Below are positions 7,130 through 15,810 of a DNA stretch of 28,775 bases, in pieces. The stretch lies in NCBI GenBank assembly GCA_045863575.1, contig BTUC01000027.1:1-28775 (forward strand), read 5' to 3'. The stretch comes from JAAXZI01 sp045863575 (GTDB lineage: Bacteria; Planctomycetota; Phycisphaerae; UBA1845; PWPN01). The position numbers and the translations under genes were made by a program. Each line of letters begins with the position of its first letter. Position 1 is the first letter of the stretch. The notes beneath the pieces were generated by a model, which worked only from the letters and a program-made list of their open reading frames with translations, was not told where the DNA came from and did not search any database.

Positions 7130-8489
7130 GTTGCCGCTCGAGCAATTCGGTCAGTTTCGTTAGCGTCCGCTCCGTGGCCCCCCGGTTGTGGAGCACTGCC
7201 TGGCGGGCGTTCTCGGCCAGTGCTCGGGCACTGGCAGGACTATCTAACAGGGCGGTGACCGCTTGGGCAAGGCCTTCGGCGGCGTTCGGATCGTCGAGTG
7301 AGGTCTGCACGATCCGGATCGCCTCTCGGCTTTCCAGTTGGGCCACGGCGTCGGCGAAATTGAACGTGCTGGGTCCGACAATTATCGGACGCGCGAGCCC
7401 GGCCACCTCCATGACATCAGATCCCCCCATGGGCGCAAGCGTTCGGCCCACGAAGACGACGCTAGCCAGACTGTAAAACTTTCGCAATTCACCCATCGTG
7501 TCGCCCAGCATGACCCGCGGTCGATCAGGTTTTTCACTTGCGGCGTTGGTTCTCTGCTGTCGGGGGGAGTGACCGATCCCGTCGGGGCGGCGGCTGCGCC
7601 GCAGGCACTCGAAGCCCGCCGATTCAATCAGGGCGGCGACCTCGTCGAACCGCTCCGGTTTCCGGGGAATGATGGCCAGTTGCAGTCTGGGATGCACCTT
7701 CAGTAATTGCCGATAGGCAGCCAGCAGCAGCGCTTCTTCGCCGGGTCCGGTGCTGCCGCAGACCCAGAGGGGCAAGTCGGCATCCAGCTCCATGGCCCGG
7801 GCGAGATCTTCGCTACCGGCGATGTGATCCGCCACCTGGGCGGTGTCCCACTTGAGCGAACCGGTGATGCTGATTCGATCGGGCGAGACGCCCATGCGTT
7901 GGAAACGCTCCGCGTAGGCGCCGTCCTGAGCCCCGACCCAGGCGAGCCGCTCGAACATGCGGCGTGCGACGGGCCGGATCCAGGAGAAGCGTTGAACGCT
8001 ACGCTCGGTCAACCGCCCGTTGACCACGACGACGGGGATCTTCCTGGCCGTAGACTCCGCTATAAACTGGTACCAGACCTCAAGTTCTGCCAAGACAATG
8101 AGCGCCGGGGCGACACGATCCAACGCCCGGCGCACGCAAGAGCTGAAGTCCAGCGGATACCGGAAGACGGTCAGCTCGGGGAACAGCTCGCGCGCACGGG
8201 CCTGGCCGGTGTCCGTAGTCGTCGAGATGACCAGACACGTCGATGGGTGGCGGTCTCGCCATGCGGTGACCAGACCTCGAACCGCATTGACCTCGCCGAC
8301 AGATACGGCGTGGATCCAGACGCGTGGATGGCCAGCGGTTCGGGCGGTATCAGGGGGGTGCCCCAATCTCTCCTTCCAGCCTGAACGGTACTTGCCGGTG
8401 GCGAGAGACCGGTACAAGAGGAGGGGCATCAGGCCCACAACGGCCAGGAGATAGCAGAAATCAAGAAGCCATCGCATGGGGAGCATCAT
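7116..8489 (-). CDS. waaA: 3-deoxy-D-manno-octulosonic acid (Kdo) transferase
   Basis: Transfers Kdo from CMP-Kdo to the lipid A precursor, the first core step of lipopolysaccharide synthesis (GT30 family). The 457-residue protein has one N-terminal membrane anchor (about residues 6-26). The conserved WIHAVSVGEV follows at 58-67, with Glu66 as the expected catalytic base. Further family motifs are 'VISTTTDTG', 'ELEVWYQF' and 'VVVNGRL', and in the C-terminal Rossmann half 'ITGSLKWD', 'VMLGDTMGEL' and 'FVGRTLAPMGGSDVMEVA'. Start choice is between adjacent ATGs at 8489 and 8486, and the first has a GGGA box about 4 bases upstream. The gene overlaps proB by 14 bases. Its presence supports an organism with an LPS-type outer membrane. 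Upstream it is divergent from the PEP-CTERM gene at 8744. Confidence 0.95.
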   Translation of the reverse strand: MMLPMRWLLDFCYLLAVVGLMPLLLYRSLATGKYRSGWKERLGHPPDTARTAGHPRVWIHAVSVGEVNAVRGLVTAWRDRHPSTCLVISTTTDTGQARARELFPELTVFRYPLDFSSCVRRALDRVAPALIVLAELEVWYQFIAESTARKIPVVVVNGRLTERSVQRFSWIRPVARRMFERLAWVGAQDGAYAERFQRMGVSPDRISITGSLKWDTAQVADHIAGSEDLARAMELDADLPLWVCGSTGPGEEALLLAAYRQLLKVHPRLQLAIIPRKPERFDEVAALIESAGFECLRRSRRPDGIGHSPRQQRTNAASEKPDRPRVMLGDTMGELRKFYSLASVVFVGRTLAPMGGSDVMEVAGLARPIIVGPSTFNFADAVAQLESREAIRIVQTSLDDPNAAEGLAQAVTALLDSPASARALAENARQAVLHNRGATERTLTKLTELLERQHAQH

Positions 8490-8553
8490 AGATCCCGATC
8501 GGCCGGCAGAGAAGCGGGGCCATGGGGCGAAGATTCAATTCCCGACATTTCCA

Positions 8554-8583
8554 TTGACAGATGAAGGTCCGAGTAGTTAGCAT
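8554..8583 (+). promoter_or_regulatory. Candidate sigma-70 promoter for the PEP-CTERM gene
   Basis: A perfect TTGACA (8554-8559) and TAGCAT (8578-8583, four of six) are 18 bases apart. A start site near 8590 would give a leader of about 150 bases before the gene at 8744. The second promoter of this region (12773) has the same perfect -35 box and a similarly long leader. Confidence 0.45.
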
Positions 8584-8685
8584 GAGCTCGGTCCTGCGGG
8601 GCGCAAAGCGCTGCAGAGGGTCCACATCAAGGCTGCTTCCTCCGGGGGGCTGCCAACTTGTCGTGCCTCATTCGCGTTTCGTGAT

Positions 8686-8706
8686 TGTGCCATGGCGTGT
8701 GGCACA
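8686..8706 (+). promoter_or_regulatory. Hairpin in the 5' leader of the PEP-CTERM gene
   Basis: TGTGCCA (8686-8692) pairs with TGGCACA (8700-8706) around a 7-base loop, 37 bases before the start codon. It could be an operator or an RNA hairpin controlling translation. No known riboswitch consensus was recognised. Confidence 0.3.
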
Positions 8707-8743
8707 GTCGTGTCATGTCTTAACCGCGGTGAAGGAGAGAGAG

Positions 8744-9595
8744 ATGAGCAAGTCCGCACTGAAGTGTTTGCAGTTGATGGCATTGGCGGCCGTGGTGGCC
8801 GTCCCTGCCCCTGCTCTGGCCCAGTTCCGTTACTCCGAATACGGAGGCGGGCAGCAGTTCTGGATCCCCGGGGGCGCCTTCTCGGCACGCAGCATGGATG
8901 GCGGGTCCCCCAACTTTTACCAGGACCCGGCGGCCAACGATCCCTTGAGCGGCAGCGCCTATTTCTTCGGCACCCCATTGGGCCAGGAATCCCTGGGCGC
9001 CGACCAGCGCGACTGGTGGGTGCAGTATGACGTTCCGCGCAGCGCTCTGCCGGCGGACTGGGACATCTCCGGCACCTGGGGTTTCTGGGTGCGCACGCAA
9101 ATCGCCACGGCAGATGAGTACGGCGGCTCACCGGGTGGTAATCCGGATATGTTCTGGGAGTCTGCCTACCTGTTCGTGAATGGACATCCGACGGACCTGA
9201 ACGTAGACAACCCAACTGAGGCGGATTGGCAGGGTGCGCTGGCCGGACGCAACAATGCGGACGACCGCGTTCTCCAGAACCACATCTGGGTTGACCCCGC
9301 CTATGTGGGTGGTGTGCGGCCCAACTGGACCTGGCTGAACACGATTCAGCCGGATGACCGGGACTTCATGGTCAAGACGTTGGCGGTCCACGATGATAAG
9401 ATTTCCTTCCGGCTCTACGAACGGGAATCCTCCGTGTACGCCGGCCGCGTGGACGTCATTGTTTTCGCGCGGATCGATGATCCGGAAAACCCGGATTACG
9501 AGCCCAGCGATGCCGACTTCCTGAATGCCGTTCCGGAACCCGCGTCGCTGCTACTGGCCTTGCCGATGTTCCTGATGTTCAGGCGACGGCGATAG
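8744..9595 (+). CDS. PEP-CTERM exported protein
   Basis: A 283-residue surface protein. The signal peptide is MSKSALKCLQLMALAAVVAVPAPALAQ, with cleavage expected after ALA. The C terminus has the PEP-CTERM sorting pattern: VPEPASLLL, a hydrophobic segment, then RRRR. In known systems an exosortase removes such tails during export to the surface. The body (residues 28-260) is rich in Trp, Asp, Gly and Tyr and looks like a beta-sandwich, with segments such as WWVQYDVP and WGFWVRTQI. I recognise no catalytic motif. AAGGAGAG stands a few bases before the ATG. The frame is open further upstream to 8561, but that part lacks a binding site and a signal peptide. It is followed by a strong hairpin, so it is probably transcribed alone. 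Confidence 0.88.
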   Translation: MSKSALKCLQLMALAAVVAVPAPALAQFRYSEYGGGQQFWIPGGAFSARSMDGGSPNFYQDPAANDPLSGSAYFFGTPLGQESLGADQRDWWVQYDVPRSALPADWDISGTWGFWVRTQIATADEYGGSPGGNPDMFWESAYLFVNGHPTDLNVDNPTEADWQGALAGRNNADDRVLQNHIWVDPAYVGGVRPNWTWLNTIQPDDRDFMVKTLAVHDDKISFRLYERESSVYAGRVDVIVFARIDDPENPDYEPSDADFLNAVPEPASLLLALPMFLMFRRRR

Positions 9596-9615
9596 ATAGG
9601 TCAACGCGACAAATC

Positions 9616-9647
9616 CGGGGAGTCGTCCGTCACCGGACGACTCCCCG
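9616..9647 (+). terminator. Strong hairpin after the PEP-CTERM gene
   Basis: A perfect 14-bp stem (9616-9629 with 9634-9647) and a TCAC loop, 20 bases beyond the stop codon. The tract after it (AAATCTATC) is poor in T, so it may need a factor, or may mainly protect the mRNA end. Confidence 0.65.
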
Positions 9648-9743
9648 AAATCTATCCGCTTTCAGCAGCAGCCCAGGAGCCAGAGCGGGTGGGTGTACTG
9701 TGCGGGCAACACTTCTTGCCGTTCAAATCTTGGAGGATGAGCC

Positions 9744-12629
9744 ATGCGGAAATTGATCGTACCGCTGACGGTACTTGGAATCTGTCTACCAGCGCTCGGC
9801 CAGAACCTCCTGGTCAACCCGGGCTTTTCGCAGCCACCGGCGGGGCCAGGCAAGCCACCGTGCGGTCCCGGCTCGCCCTATCGCGATTTCACCGTTCCGA
9901 CCGGGTGGACGGTGGCAGGCAACACCTTCGCCCGCTATGTGGGCACGAACGAGGAGAACGAGACGGAACTGATCAACCTGTGCCCCGGTGGACCGAACGC
10001 CGACGGCTTTTACAGTATCATGCTGATCGCCAACGCGCTGACCGCCAGCAGCTACATCTACCAGACAGTCTCAGTTGAGCCGGGAGCCAGCTACCGGCTG
10101 TCGGGCGTCTGGGGTGCCGCTTCGCGTGGCCGTGCGGATGGGCGATGGGTGCAGTTGCGTACCCACTTGCAGTTGCTGGACGGTGATAATAACGGGGCGC
10201 TGCTGAAGGAACGCACCGCCGTGGTCGGTGACCGGCGCAGCTTCCCCTTGTTTGGCTGGGACGACTTCACCCCGCTGGTGGTGACGCCGACGACCTCTCA
10301 GTTGACCGTCAAGCTGTGGGGCGAACAACTGGCGCCGAAGACGTGGTCCAACCTCGAAGCGGTCTACATGGACGATCTCGTGCTGGAGGCGGTGGACACG
10401 TGCCTGCTCCAGCCCGAGCTGGCCGAGAACAGCACGGCCGTGGTGGATTCGGTGACCGGCGATCGCACGGTGCCGCGGGCGAGCACGCGCAGTCTCACCA
10501 TTTCCGGGGCCAACTTCACGCCGGGACAGATGTCGGTCAAGCTGAAGAAGGATGGGCAGGCGGACATTCCTGGAACCATCACGGCGGATTCCGCTACCAG
10601 CATGACGGCCGATTTCGTGTTGCCGGCGGACATGGCCACCGGGCCGTGGGACGTGGTGGTCACCGGTCCCGACTGCCCTTCCGCGATCGCCAATGGCGCG
10701 TTGGAGGTGCACCTGACCGATTTTGTCAACGGCGGGTTTGAGGAGCCTGTCACCACAGCGTGTACGGCCACCCGCACCCCCAACTTCCCGGCCGGCTGGT
10801 CGGCGATTGATTGCGGCCATTGGCGGCACGATGGCCTGTGGGCCGATCTGTACGGCCAGGGCACCGGCGACATGCGGCAGAACTTCCTCAACCTCAATGG
10901 TTTCTGCATGAACGGGCTACTCACCTGGACACCCACCTGTCCGGCCGAGGGCGACAACTACGCGACCATGGCCCGCCTCTTGCCGGGGATCAATACCAGC
11001 CGCAGTGCGTTCGCCTGGCAGACCTTCACGGTGACGCCGGGATTGAGCTATACCGTCAGCGGCCTGTTCGCCTGGAAGGGCAACAGCTTCGTCAAGCTCG
11101 GGCTTCTCGACGGCGATACCGGCGTCCGCGTCGGGACTACCGGCACTAACTACAAGACACTGGTGAGCGGGTCTGCGACCTCCAATTGGAAGTTCGGTTA
11201 TTACTCGACCACGGCATCAAAGCCGCGCATGACCGCCTTCTTCCAGAGTGAGCAGCTCGATACCACGAGCACGGAAGTCTCCTTCCACGCCGACGCGATG
11301 TCCGTCAAGCCTTGCGTCAACAACTTCTCGCTGGGCATCATCAATCCTGCCGAAGGCGAGGCGGGAATGACGATTCCGGTGACCATTTCCGGCAGCGGCT
11401 TCGTGAGCACGCCCGAGCCGCCGGTGGTCATCCTGACGGGTCCGTCGGTGGTCTTCGGCACCAACATGCAGGTGAGCCCCGGCTCGATTTCATGCACTCT
11501 GGACCTGTCCGGTGCCGAGGTCGGGCAATACAGCGTCGTTGTGACGCAGGGAGGCTGCGTCAATGATTCGGCTCTGTCCAATGCGTTCGAAGTGACCCAG
11601 TCCGTCTCGCCGCGGATAGATGAGATCGGTCCTGCGTACGGCGTCAATGATGAGACCGTGGCCGTCGTACTCACGGGAGCCAACCTGGAAGGGCTCGCCG
11701 GCGTCAAGCTGGTCCGCGACGTGGGCGGCGACGAAGTCGTGGGTACGTTGGATCCGCCTGGAGGCCCGGCCCAGACCCAGCGCGGGGCCCAGTTCGACCT
11801 GACCGGCGCGGAAATGGGGCGGTATGATGTCGTGCCCGTGGTGGTAGGCGGCTCGATGGCTCTGGACCGCGCTTTCCTGGTCGTGGCCGCCGCGCCGAGC
11901 AATCTGAGTTTTGAGACCGGCACGAGCGCGAGCGACGCGCCCGGTGGGCCGTGTGTCGATGACACGTGGAACCGCTCCCGGCCGTTGGATTGGGACACCG
12001 TCCCGGCGGACACCGCCTGGTTCCGAGATGCTTCCACTTATTTCACGCAGTGGGTGTGCCCGACGGATGGCGACCACATGGGTTCATTCACCGCGTTTGA
12101 CAACGTGACGCTGAAGGCCTTCCAGACGATCCGCACGTCACCCGGCCAGAATGTCGCGGCCACGGCCAACATCTATGCCAAGACCGCATCGGGCAGCCAC
12201 TTGACGCGGATGATCCTGCTGGACGGCGACGAAAATGGGACCGAGGTGATGCGAACGGAGATTGTTTCGACCGCCGTCTGGGAGCCGGTGGGGGTCAACG
12301 GCCTGATCCTCGGAGACAAGGCTACGCTGGTCTTCGAAATCGACGGCACGACCGAAAGGGCCGCGAGCTACTTTGACGAAATGGTCGTCGACCTCAGCGG
12401 TGGCTGCGGCAGCCCGCTGGTAGACGTCGATTACGACGGCGACGTGGATCAGGAGGACTTCGGCATTTATCAGGTATGCTACGGCACGCTGCCCGAGGAG
12501 CCTCCGGTGTTGTGCCTCTGCTTTGATCGTGCCGAACCGTTCGGCGAGATCAATGCCGCGGATTACCTCGTGTTCCAGAACTGCGCAAGCGGACCGGGGC
12601 TGCCGGCCGATCCGGACTGCACCGATTGA
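9744..12629 (+). CDS. Large exported multidomain protein with dockerin-like C terminus
   Basis: A 961-residue secreted protein starting with the signal peptide MRKLIVPLTVLGICLPALGQ, with GGAGG upstream of the ATG. It is built from alternating modules. Beta-sandwich units that look like carbohydrate-binding domains begin 'NLLVNPGFSQPP' (about 21), 'FVNGGFEEP' (about 328) and 'NLSFETGTSAS' (about 713). Between them are IPT/TIG-like Ig folds around 236-325, 533-615 and 625-708 (SLTISGANF, PVTISGSGF, VVLTGANLEG). The last 76 residues hold two EF-hand-like loops: DVDYDGDVDQEDFG, and a degenerate AEPFGEINAADYL in which the first ligand is Ala. This paired module, with its CxC and FQxC cysteines, is typical of Phycisphaerae secreted proteins. 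It may attach the protein to a partner through calcium-dependent binding. No catalytic domain is seen, so adhesion or glycan binding is the likeliest role. Confidence 0.9.
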   Translation: MRKLIVPLTVLGICLPALGQNLLVNPGFSQPPAGPGKPPCGPGSPYRDFTVPTGWTVAGNTFARYVGTNEENETELINLCPGGPNADGFYSIMLIANALTASSYIYQTVSVEPGASYRLSGVWGAASRGRADGRWVQLRTHLQLLDGDNNGALLKERTAVVGDRRSFPLFGWDDFTPLVVTPTTSQLTVKLWGEQLAPKTWSNLEAVYMDDLVLEAVDTCLLQPELAENSTAVVDSVTGDRTVPRASTRSLTISGANFTPGQMSVKLKKDGQADIPGTITADSATSMTADFVLPADMATGPWDVVVTGPDCPSAIANGALEVHLTDFVNGGFEEPVTTACTATRTPNFPAGWSAIDCGHWRHDGLWADLYGQGTGDMRQNFLNLNGFCMNGLLTWTPTCPAEGDNYATMARLLPGINTSRSAFAWQTFTVTPGLSYTVSGLFAWKGNSFVKLGLLDGDTGVRVGTTGTNYKTLVSGSATSNWKFGYYSTTASKPRMTAFFQSEQLDTTSTEVSFHADAMSVKPCVNNFSLGIINPAEGEAGMTIPVTISGSGFVSTPEPPVVILTGPSVVFGTNMQVSPGSISCTLDLSGAEVGQYSVVVTQGGCVNDSALSNAFEVTQSVSPRIDEIGPAYGVNDETVAVVLTGANLEGLAGVKLVRDVGGDEVVGTLDPPGGPAQTQRGAQFDLTGAEMGRYDVVPVVVGGSMALDRAFLVVAAAPSNLSFETGTSASDAPGGPCVDDTWNRSRPLDWDTVPADTAWFRDASTYFTQWVCPTDGDHMGSFTAFDNVTLKAFQTIRTSPGQNVAATANIYAKTASGSHLTRMILLDGDENGTEVMRTEIVSTAVWEPVGVNGLILGDKATLVFEIDGTTERAASYFDEMVVDLSGGCGSPLVDVDYDGDVDQEDFGIYQVCYGTLPEEPPVLCLCFDRAEPFGEINAADYLVFQNCASGPGLPADPDCTD

Positions 12630-12666
12630 GCGCGACAGACGGAACGCTAGAAGTACAGTCAGCTTC

Positions 12667-12704
12667 AGTGCCCGCCCGACTCGCCATCGGGCGGGCACTT
12701 TTCT
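12667..12704 (+). terminator. Rho-independent terminator
   Basis: The 12-bp GC-rich stem GTGCCCGCCCGA (12668-12679) pairs with TCGGGCGGGCAC (12687-12698). A flanking A-T pair extends it, and TTTTCT follows. It sits 38 bases beyond the stop codon of the large dockerin protein and is a textbook intrinsic terminator. Confidence 0.92.
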
Positions 12705-12772
12705 GTGCTGCTGTCTCAACTCTGCCACAGGCGTTTTTTTCCCAGATGTTGACAGAAAGCATGTGCAGCCGG

Positions 12773-12801
12773 TTGACAGGTCGGGCGGGATCGGGTATAT
12801 T
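12773..12801 (+). promoter_or_regulatory. Strong sigma-70-type promoter
   Basis: TTGACA (12773-12778, six of six) and TATATT (12796-12801, five of six) are 17 bases apart. This is the best promoter in the window. Transcription would start near 12808, giving a leader of about 185 bases before the PEP-CTERM gene at 12992. A second GTTGACAG lies 24 bases upstream (12748-12755). Confidence 0.75.
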
Positions 12802-12908
12802 CTTAGTTAGCCTGTCATGCGGGTCGGTTTTGGCAGGTTGTTGCGTTCCTTTCATAGGTTCGCCGCCTGCGTTCGGGCACAGTCGGCGGAAAACAAAACA
12901 CACGCGGG

Positions 12909-12927
12909 TGTTCCCGTGTTCGGAACA
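12909..12927 (+). promoter_or_regulatory. Inverted repeat in the leader
   Basis: TGTTCC (12909-12914) and GGAACA (12922-12927) flank a 7-base spacer within the long leader of the gene at 12992. A second, weaker pair, TCTTG/CAAGA (12931-12950), follows. They could be a regulator site or RNA stems. No named riboswitch fits. Confidence 0.3.
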
Positions 12928-12991
12928 GACTCTTGACTCAAAAGACAAGAGGACCGCTGGAGGGGTCCATGTCTGGGAGGAGGATGAGCAA

Positions 12992-13894
12992 ATGGTAAGA
13001 ATTCCAGTTGTCTGCTCTGTCTTGGTATGCGCATCGTCCGCCATGGCGGCGGGCATCAACTACGTTGAGCAGTGGGATGCGTACGGCCTGGGGGAGAGTG
13101 ACGCTACCTACAATGCCATCTGGCAGCTGGATACGAATGTGAATCCGTCGTACCCCGCCGTTTCCAATGCCAAGAAATTCTCAGGGACCAACAGTATTGA
13201 GGTGCTCCAGCAGAATCGGGGCATCGATAACAACCTGACCGACGGAATCGGGCCCAACGAGATGCTTCCCGGCCAGTTCGTGACCGGCGTGGGTTCGCCT
13301 GGCGACGCGACCGACCTGGATTTGGGCATTTACCTGCATCAGAGCCATGCGGCCTCCCGCCAGAACACCAGCCAGTACGTCGAAATCTCCATGAACGGGA
13401 TGCACGCTCCGGATCCGAGCAACTTCGCCAGCTACGGCTTGAGTGCCCCGACGGATCCGCTCCCGAATCCCATTCCGGTGTTGGCTTTTGGCAAGCTGAA
13501 TGGGCTGTGGACGGGAGCCAATGGCGACGGCCAGAAGAACACGCTGTTCTTCTTCAACGGCCGTCAGTGGATCAACACGTTCCTGGGGATCGGAACGAAT
13601 ACGAACGGGTTCAACAGGGCCTGGCTTCACATCGGGTCATCAACCGTGGACGCGGAGTTGTCCGCGGTCGGCAGTAACGGCAGCGGCGGCACGAACGGGG
13701 GAATCGCCCGCGAGTACCTGGGGGGTTTCAACACGATCAGCTATCGGTACTTCAACGCCGGGCAGTCCATATCCGGCACGTCGGCGACGGATGACATCTG
13801 GCTGAGCAACGGAGTGATCGTGCCGGAGCCCGCGAGTCTGCTGCTGCTGTTTTCGGCGGCGGTCCCGCTCGCGGTTCGTCGGCGTCGAGCCTGA
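12992..13894 (+). CDS. PEP-CTERM exported protein
   Basis: A 300-residue surface protein. The start ATG is preceded by a very strong GGGAGGAGG box. The signal peptide is MVRIPVVCSVLVCASSAMAA, with cleavage near AMA-AG. The C terminus carries VPEPASLLLLFSAAVPLAVRRRRA, the exosortase-type sorting tail. The mature part begins with an 'EQWDAYGLGESDATYNAIWQ' segment like the start of secreted LamG-like beta-sandwich domains (FDxY...F...W). It continues with Asn/Gly/Ser-rich strands and near the end reads 'SATDDIWLSNG', the usual closing strand. It could be a carbohydrate-binding or structural surface protein. The frame is open back to 12626, through the upstream terminator and promoter, so the longer form is not real. 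It has its own promoter and lies between two dockerin-type secreted protein genes. Confidence 0.88.
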   Translation: MVRIPVVCSVLVCASSAMAAGINYVEQWDAYGLGESDATYNAIWQLDTNVNPSYPAVSNAKKFSGTNSIEVLQQNRGIDNNLTDGIGPNEMLPGQFVTGVGSPGDATDLDLGIYLHQSHAASRQNTSQYVEISMNGMHAPDPSNFASYGLSAPTDPLPNPIPVLAFGKLNGLWTGANGDGQKNTLFFFNGRQWINTFLGIGTNTNGFNRAWLHIGSSTVDAELSAVGSNGSGGTNGGIAREYLGGFNTISYRYFNAGQSISGTSATDDIWLSNGVIVPEPASLLLLFSAAVPLAVRRRRA

Positions 13895-14090
13895 CTCCAG
13901 GGTCGGCGGCTAAAGCCGAGACGGTTCGAATCTGATGAACTGGGGGTGTCGACTCCCTGCCTCGAGCAAGCCGCTTGAGCGGGGCCACAGGGCGGGTTCG
14001 CCTGCTTCGAACGCACCGGTGCGCGCCGTATCCCTCTACGAAGAGCGATGCGGCGCCTTCAAGTCAGTACTTCGGCGGAGAACATGCGCT

Positions 14091-15701
14091 ATGCGGAAAG
14101 TTGTATCTCAGTCGTGCGGCCTCATGCTGGCCCTCTGCGGCCAGGTGGCTCTGGGCCAGGCGTGGATGACGGATGATTTCGACAGTTACGTTATCGATAG
14201 CTGCGTCGATCCGTTCTGCGACTGCACGCCGGATCAGGCTGCCTTTCAAAGCAACTGGCAGGCCGGGCCGGCCGCCAACGTAGGGTCCATCACGCAGGAT
14301 GGAGGGTGTCCCTCCGGATTCTGGGGCTGGGATCTGCCCTTCGCCTGGCAGGAGAGAAAAGGCTCTTTCCAGGCCGTCCGCAGCCTGCTACCGGCCATTC
14401 AGGCCGCCCCCGGCGGTGCGGGCATGAACGCCGTGAACGGAACGACCAGCGAGCCGCTGGTGTTGACGTTCCACCTCTATCTCAAGCAGGGCAAGCAGGC
14501 CTTTACCTCGCTGTGGGTGCAGCTCTTCGCCGGGGATCCGGCGGCCATGCTGGCGCCGATTCGCACGGAAGGGCTCAGCAGTTGCGTGTCGAACGCCTGT
14601 TCGGGGGGGCCGCTGAACGGAATGGCGTGCACCTCGGACCACGACTGCACGGCGATGAAACTGGATCGGACCGGCCCGACCAGCGCCTGCAACCTGCAGA
14701 ACAACACCCCATCAGTTCCCCGGCCTGCCGTGGCCTACGGTGTGTACGGCGGCTACAACGGCCTGATGCCCAAGCCGCCTTGTGATAATCTGCTTCGCGG
14801 ACTGAACCGCTACGTGATTTACGATGGCGATGCGTGGTGGCAGGTCAAAGGCGGTGGGAGTCAGTCTCCTCCCGGGTCCGCCGGCGATGATTTCCCGGCC
14901 TTCGATAAGGACACGACGGTCACGCTGACCATCCGCGAGACGGATATGGACCTGGCCATCAGCGCGTCACGAGCCGGAAGCTGCGAAGCGAATGTCTGCA
15001 CGGGAACGCGCGCCGGTCAGCCCTGCGAGTCCGACGGAGAGTGCCGATCGTTTACCACGACCGGCATACCACGGTTGTACACCGGGCCCTTCCAGGGCGT
15101 CGCCATGGGCACAGGCCCGGTCGATGACGCGAATACTGCACAGGAGGCTGGGACGGAGACCGCCGCCTTTGTTGACGACATCAGCATCAGCGGCGGCGTG
15201 TTCGTCGCCTTGCCCACCGGTGTCTGCTGCCAACCGGATGGCGGCTGCCTGGAGAACGTGATCGAGGCCGCCTGCGCGCAGCAGGGCGGAACCTACGGTG
15301 GAGACGGCACCACCTGTGACACCTTCAACTGCCTCGGGCCTGCGGGGGCATGCTGTCTGGGTACCGGAGAATGCGTTGATGGTTTGGACGAGGAAGGTTG
15401 CCTCGAGATCGGCGGCCGCTATGACGGCGCCCATACGCAATGCGGAGACCCCGGTCTGCCGCTGTGCTGCCCGAATCCTTTTGCCGACGATGACGCTGAC
15501 GGCGACGTGGATCAGGGGGACTTCGGTAACTTCCAGGCATGCTACAGCGGGCCCTTCGGCCTCCTGACGCCCGGTTGCGAGTGCTTCGATCGCAACGGCG
15601 ATAGTCGAGTGGACAGCGAGGATTTCAATGCGTTCCTCGACTGTGCCACCGGCCCGGAGATTCCGTGGAGCCAGTCGCTGACGCCGGACTGCGTACCGTA
15701 A
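14091..15701 (+). CDS. Exported Cys-rich protein with dockerin-like C terminus
   Basis: A 536-residue secreted protein. The signal peptide is MRKVVSQSCGLMLALCGQVALGQ. Residues 25-360 look like a LamG-type beta-sandwich (starting DDFDSYVID and closing AAFVDDISISGG). Two Cys clusters are inserted, near residues 165-190 and 300-325; each reads C..N.C.G...G.PC.SD..C. Two short Cys-rich repeats follow at about 380-460 (CCQPDGGCLENV... and ACCLGTGECVDGL...), a pattern common in planctomycete and myxobacterial secreted proteins. The last 76 residues hold a paired calcium-loop module: DDDADGDVDQGDFGNFQAC and DRNGDSRVDSEDFNAFLDC. Its layout matches the C terminus of the gene at 9744, and both loops are intact here. 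The start has GGAG about 11 bases upstream, which is long spacing. The upstream 196-base gap holds two small hairpins but no promoter that I trust. Confidence 0.87.
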   Translation: MRKVVSQSCGLMLALCGQVALGQAWMTDDFDSYVIDSCVDPFCDCTPDQAAFQSNWQAGPAANVGSITQDGGCPSGFWGWDLPFAWQERKGSFQAVRSLLPAIQAAPGGAGMNAVNGTTSEPLVLTFHLYLKQGKQAFTSLWVQLFAGDPAAMLAPIRTEGLSSCVSNACSGGPLNGMACTSDHDCTAMKLDRTGPTSACNLQNNTPSVPRPAVAYGVYGGYNGLMPKPPCDNLLRGLNRYVIYDGDAWWQVKGGGSQSPPGSAGDDFPAFDKDTTVTLTIRETDMDLAISASRAGSCEANVCTGTRAGQPCESDGECRSFTTTGIPRLYTGPFQGVAMGTGPVDDANTAQEAGTETAAFVDDISISGGVFVALPTGVCCQPDGGCLENVIEAACAQQGGTYGGDGTTCDTFNCLGPAGACCLGTGECVDGLDEEGCLEIGGRYDGAHTQCGDPGLPLCCPNPFADDDADGDVDQGDFGNFQACYSGPFGLLTPGCECFDRNGDSRVDSEDFNAFLDCATGPEIPWSQSLTPDCVP

Positions 15702-15767
15702 TGGCCGGGGCCGCGCCGGCCTGGCGGTAGAACGCCCCGCCTGACGAGCCGGCACTTTCGTGATCCC

Positions 15768-15810
15768 CGTAGCGGCCGGTCCCTCGAGGGCCCGCCGCTA
15801 CGTTGTTTGT
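15768..15810 (+). terminator. Hairpin terminator after the Cys-rich gene
   Basis: The outer stem CGTAGCGG (15768-15775) pairs with CCGCTACG (15795-15802), with further pairing around the self-complementary CCCTCGAGGG inside it. TTGTTTGTT follows. The left arm shares 13 bases (CCGTAGCGGCCGG) with another hairpin at 21676-21711, so this may be a repeated element used as a terminator. Confidence 0.7.

Noticed and set aside
5999..7258. 419-codon open frame opposite proB
   Set aside because: ProB on the minus strand is unmistakable; the plus-strand frame is its shadow and crosses into waaA.
12626..12991. N-terminal extension of the second PEP-CTERM protein
   Set aside because: It would run through a clear terminator and promoter; GGGAGGAGG and the signal peptide place the start at 12992.
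13923..13932. GGTTCGAATC, resembling a tRNA T-loop
   Set aside because: Flanking bases do not form a T-stem, and no acceptor or anticodon stem can be built around it.
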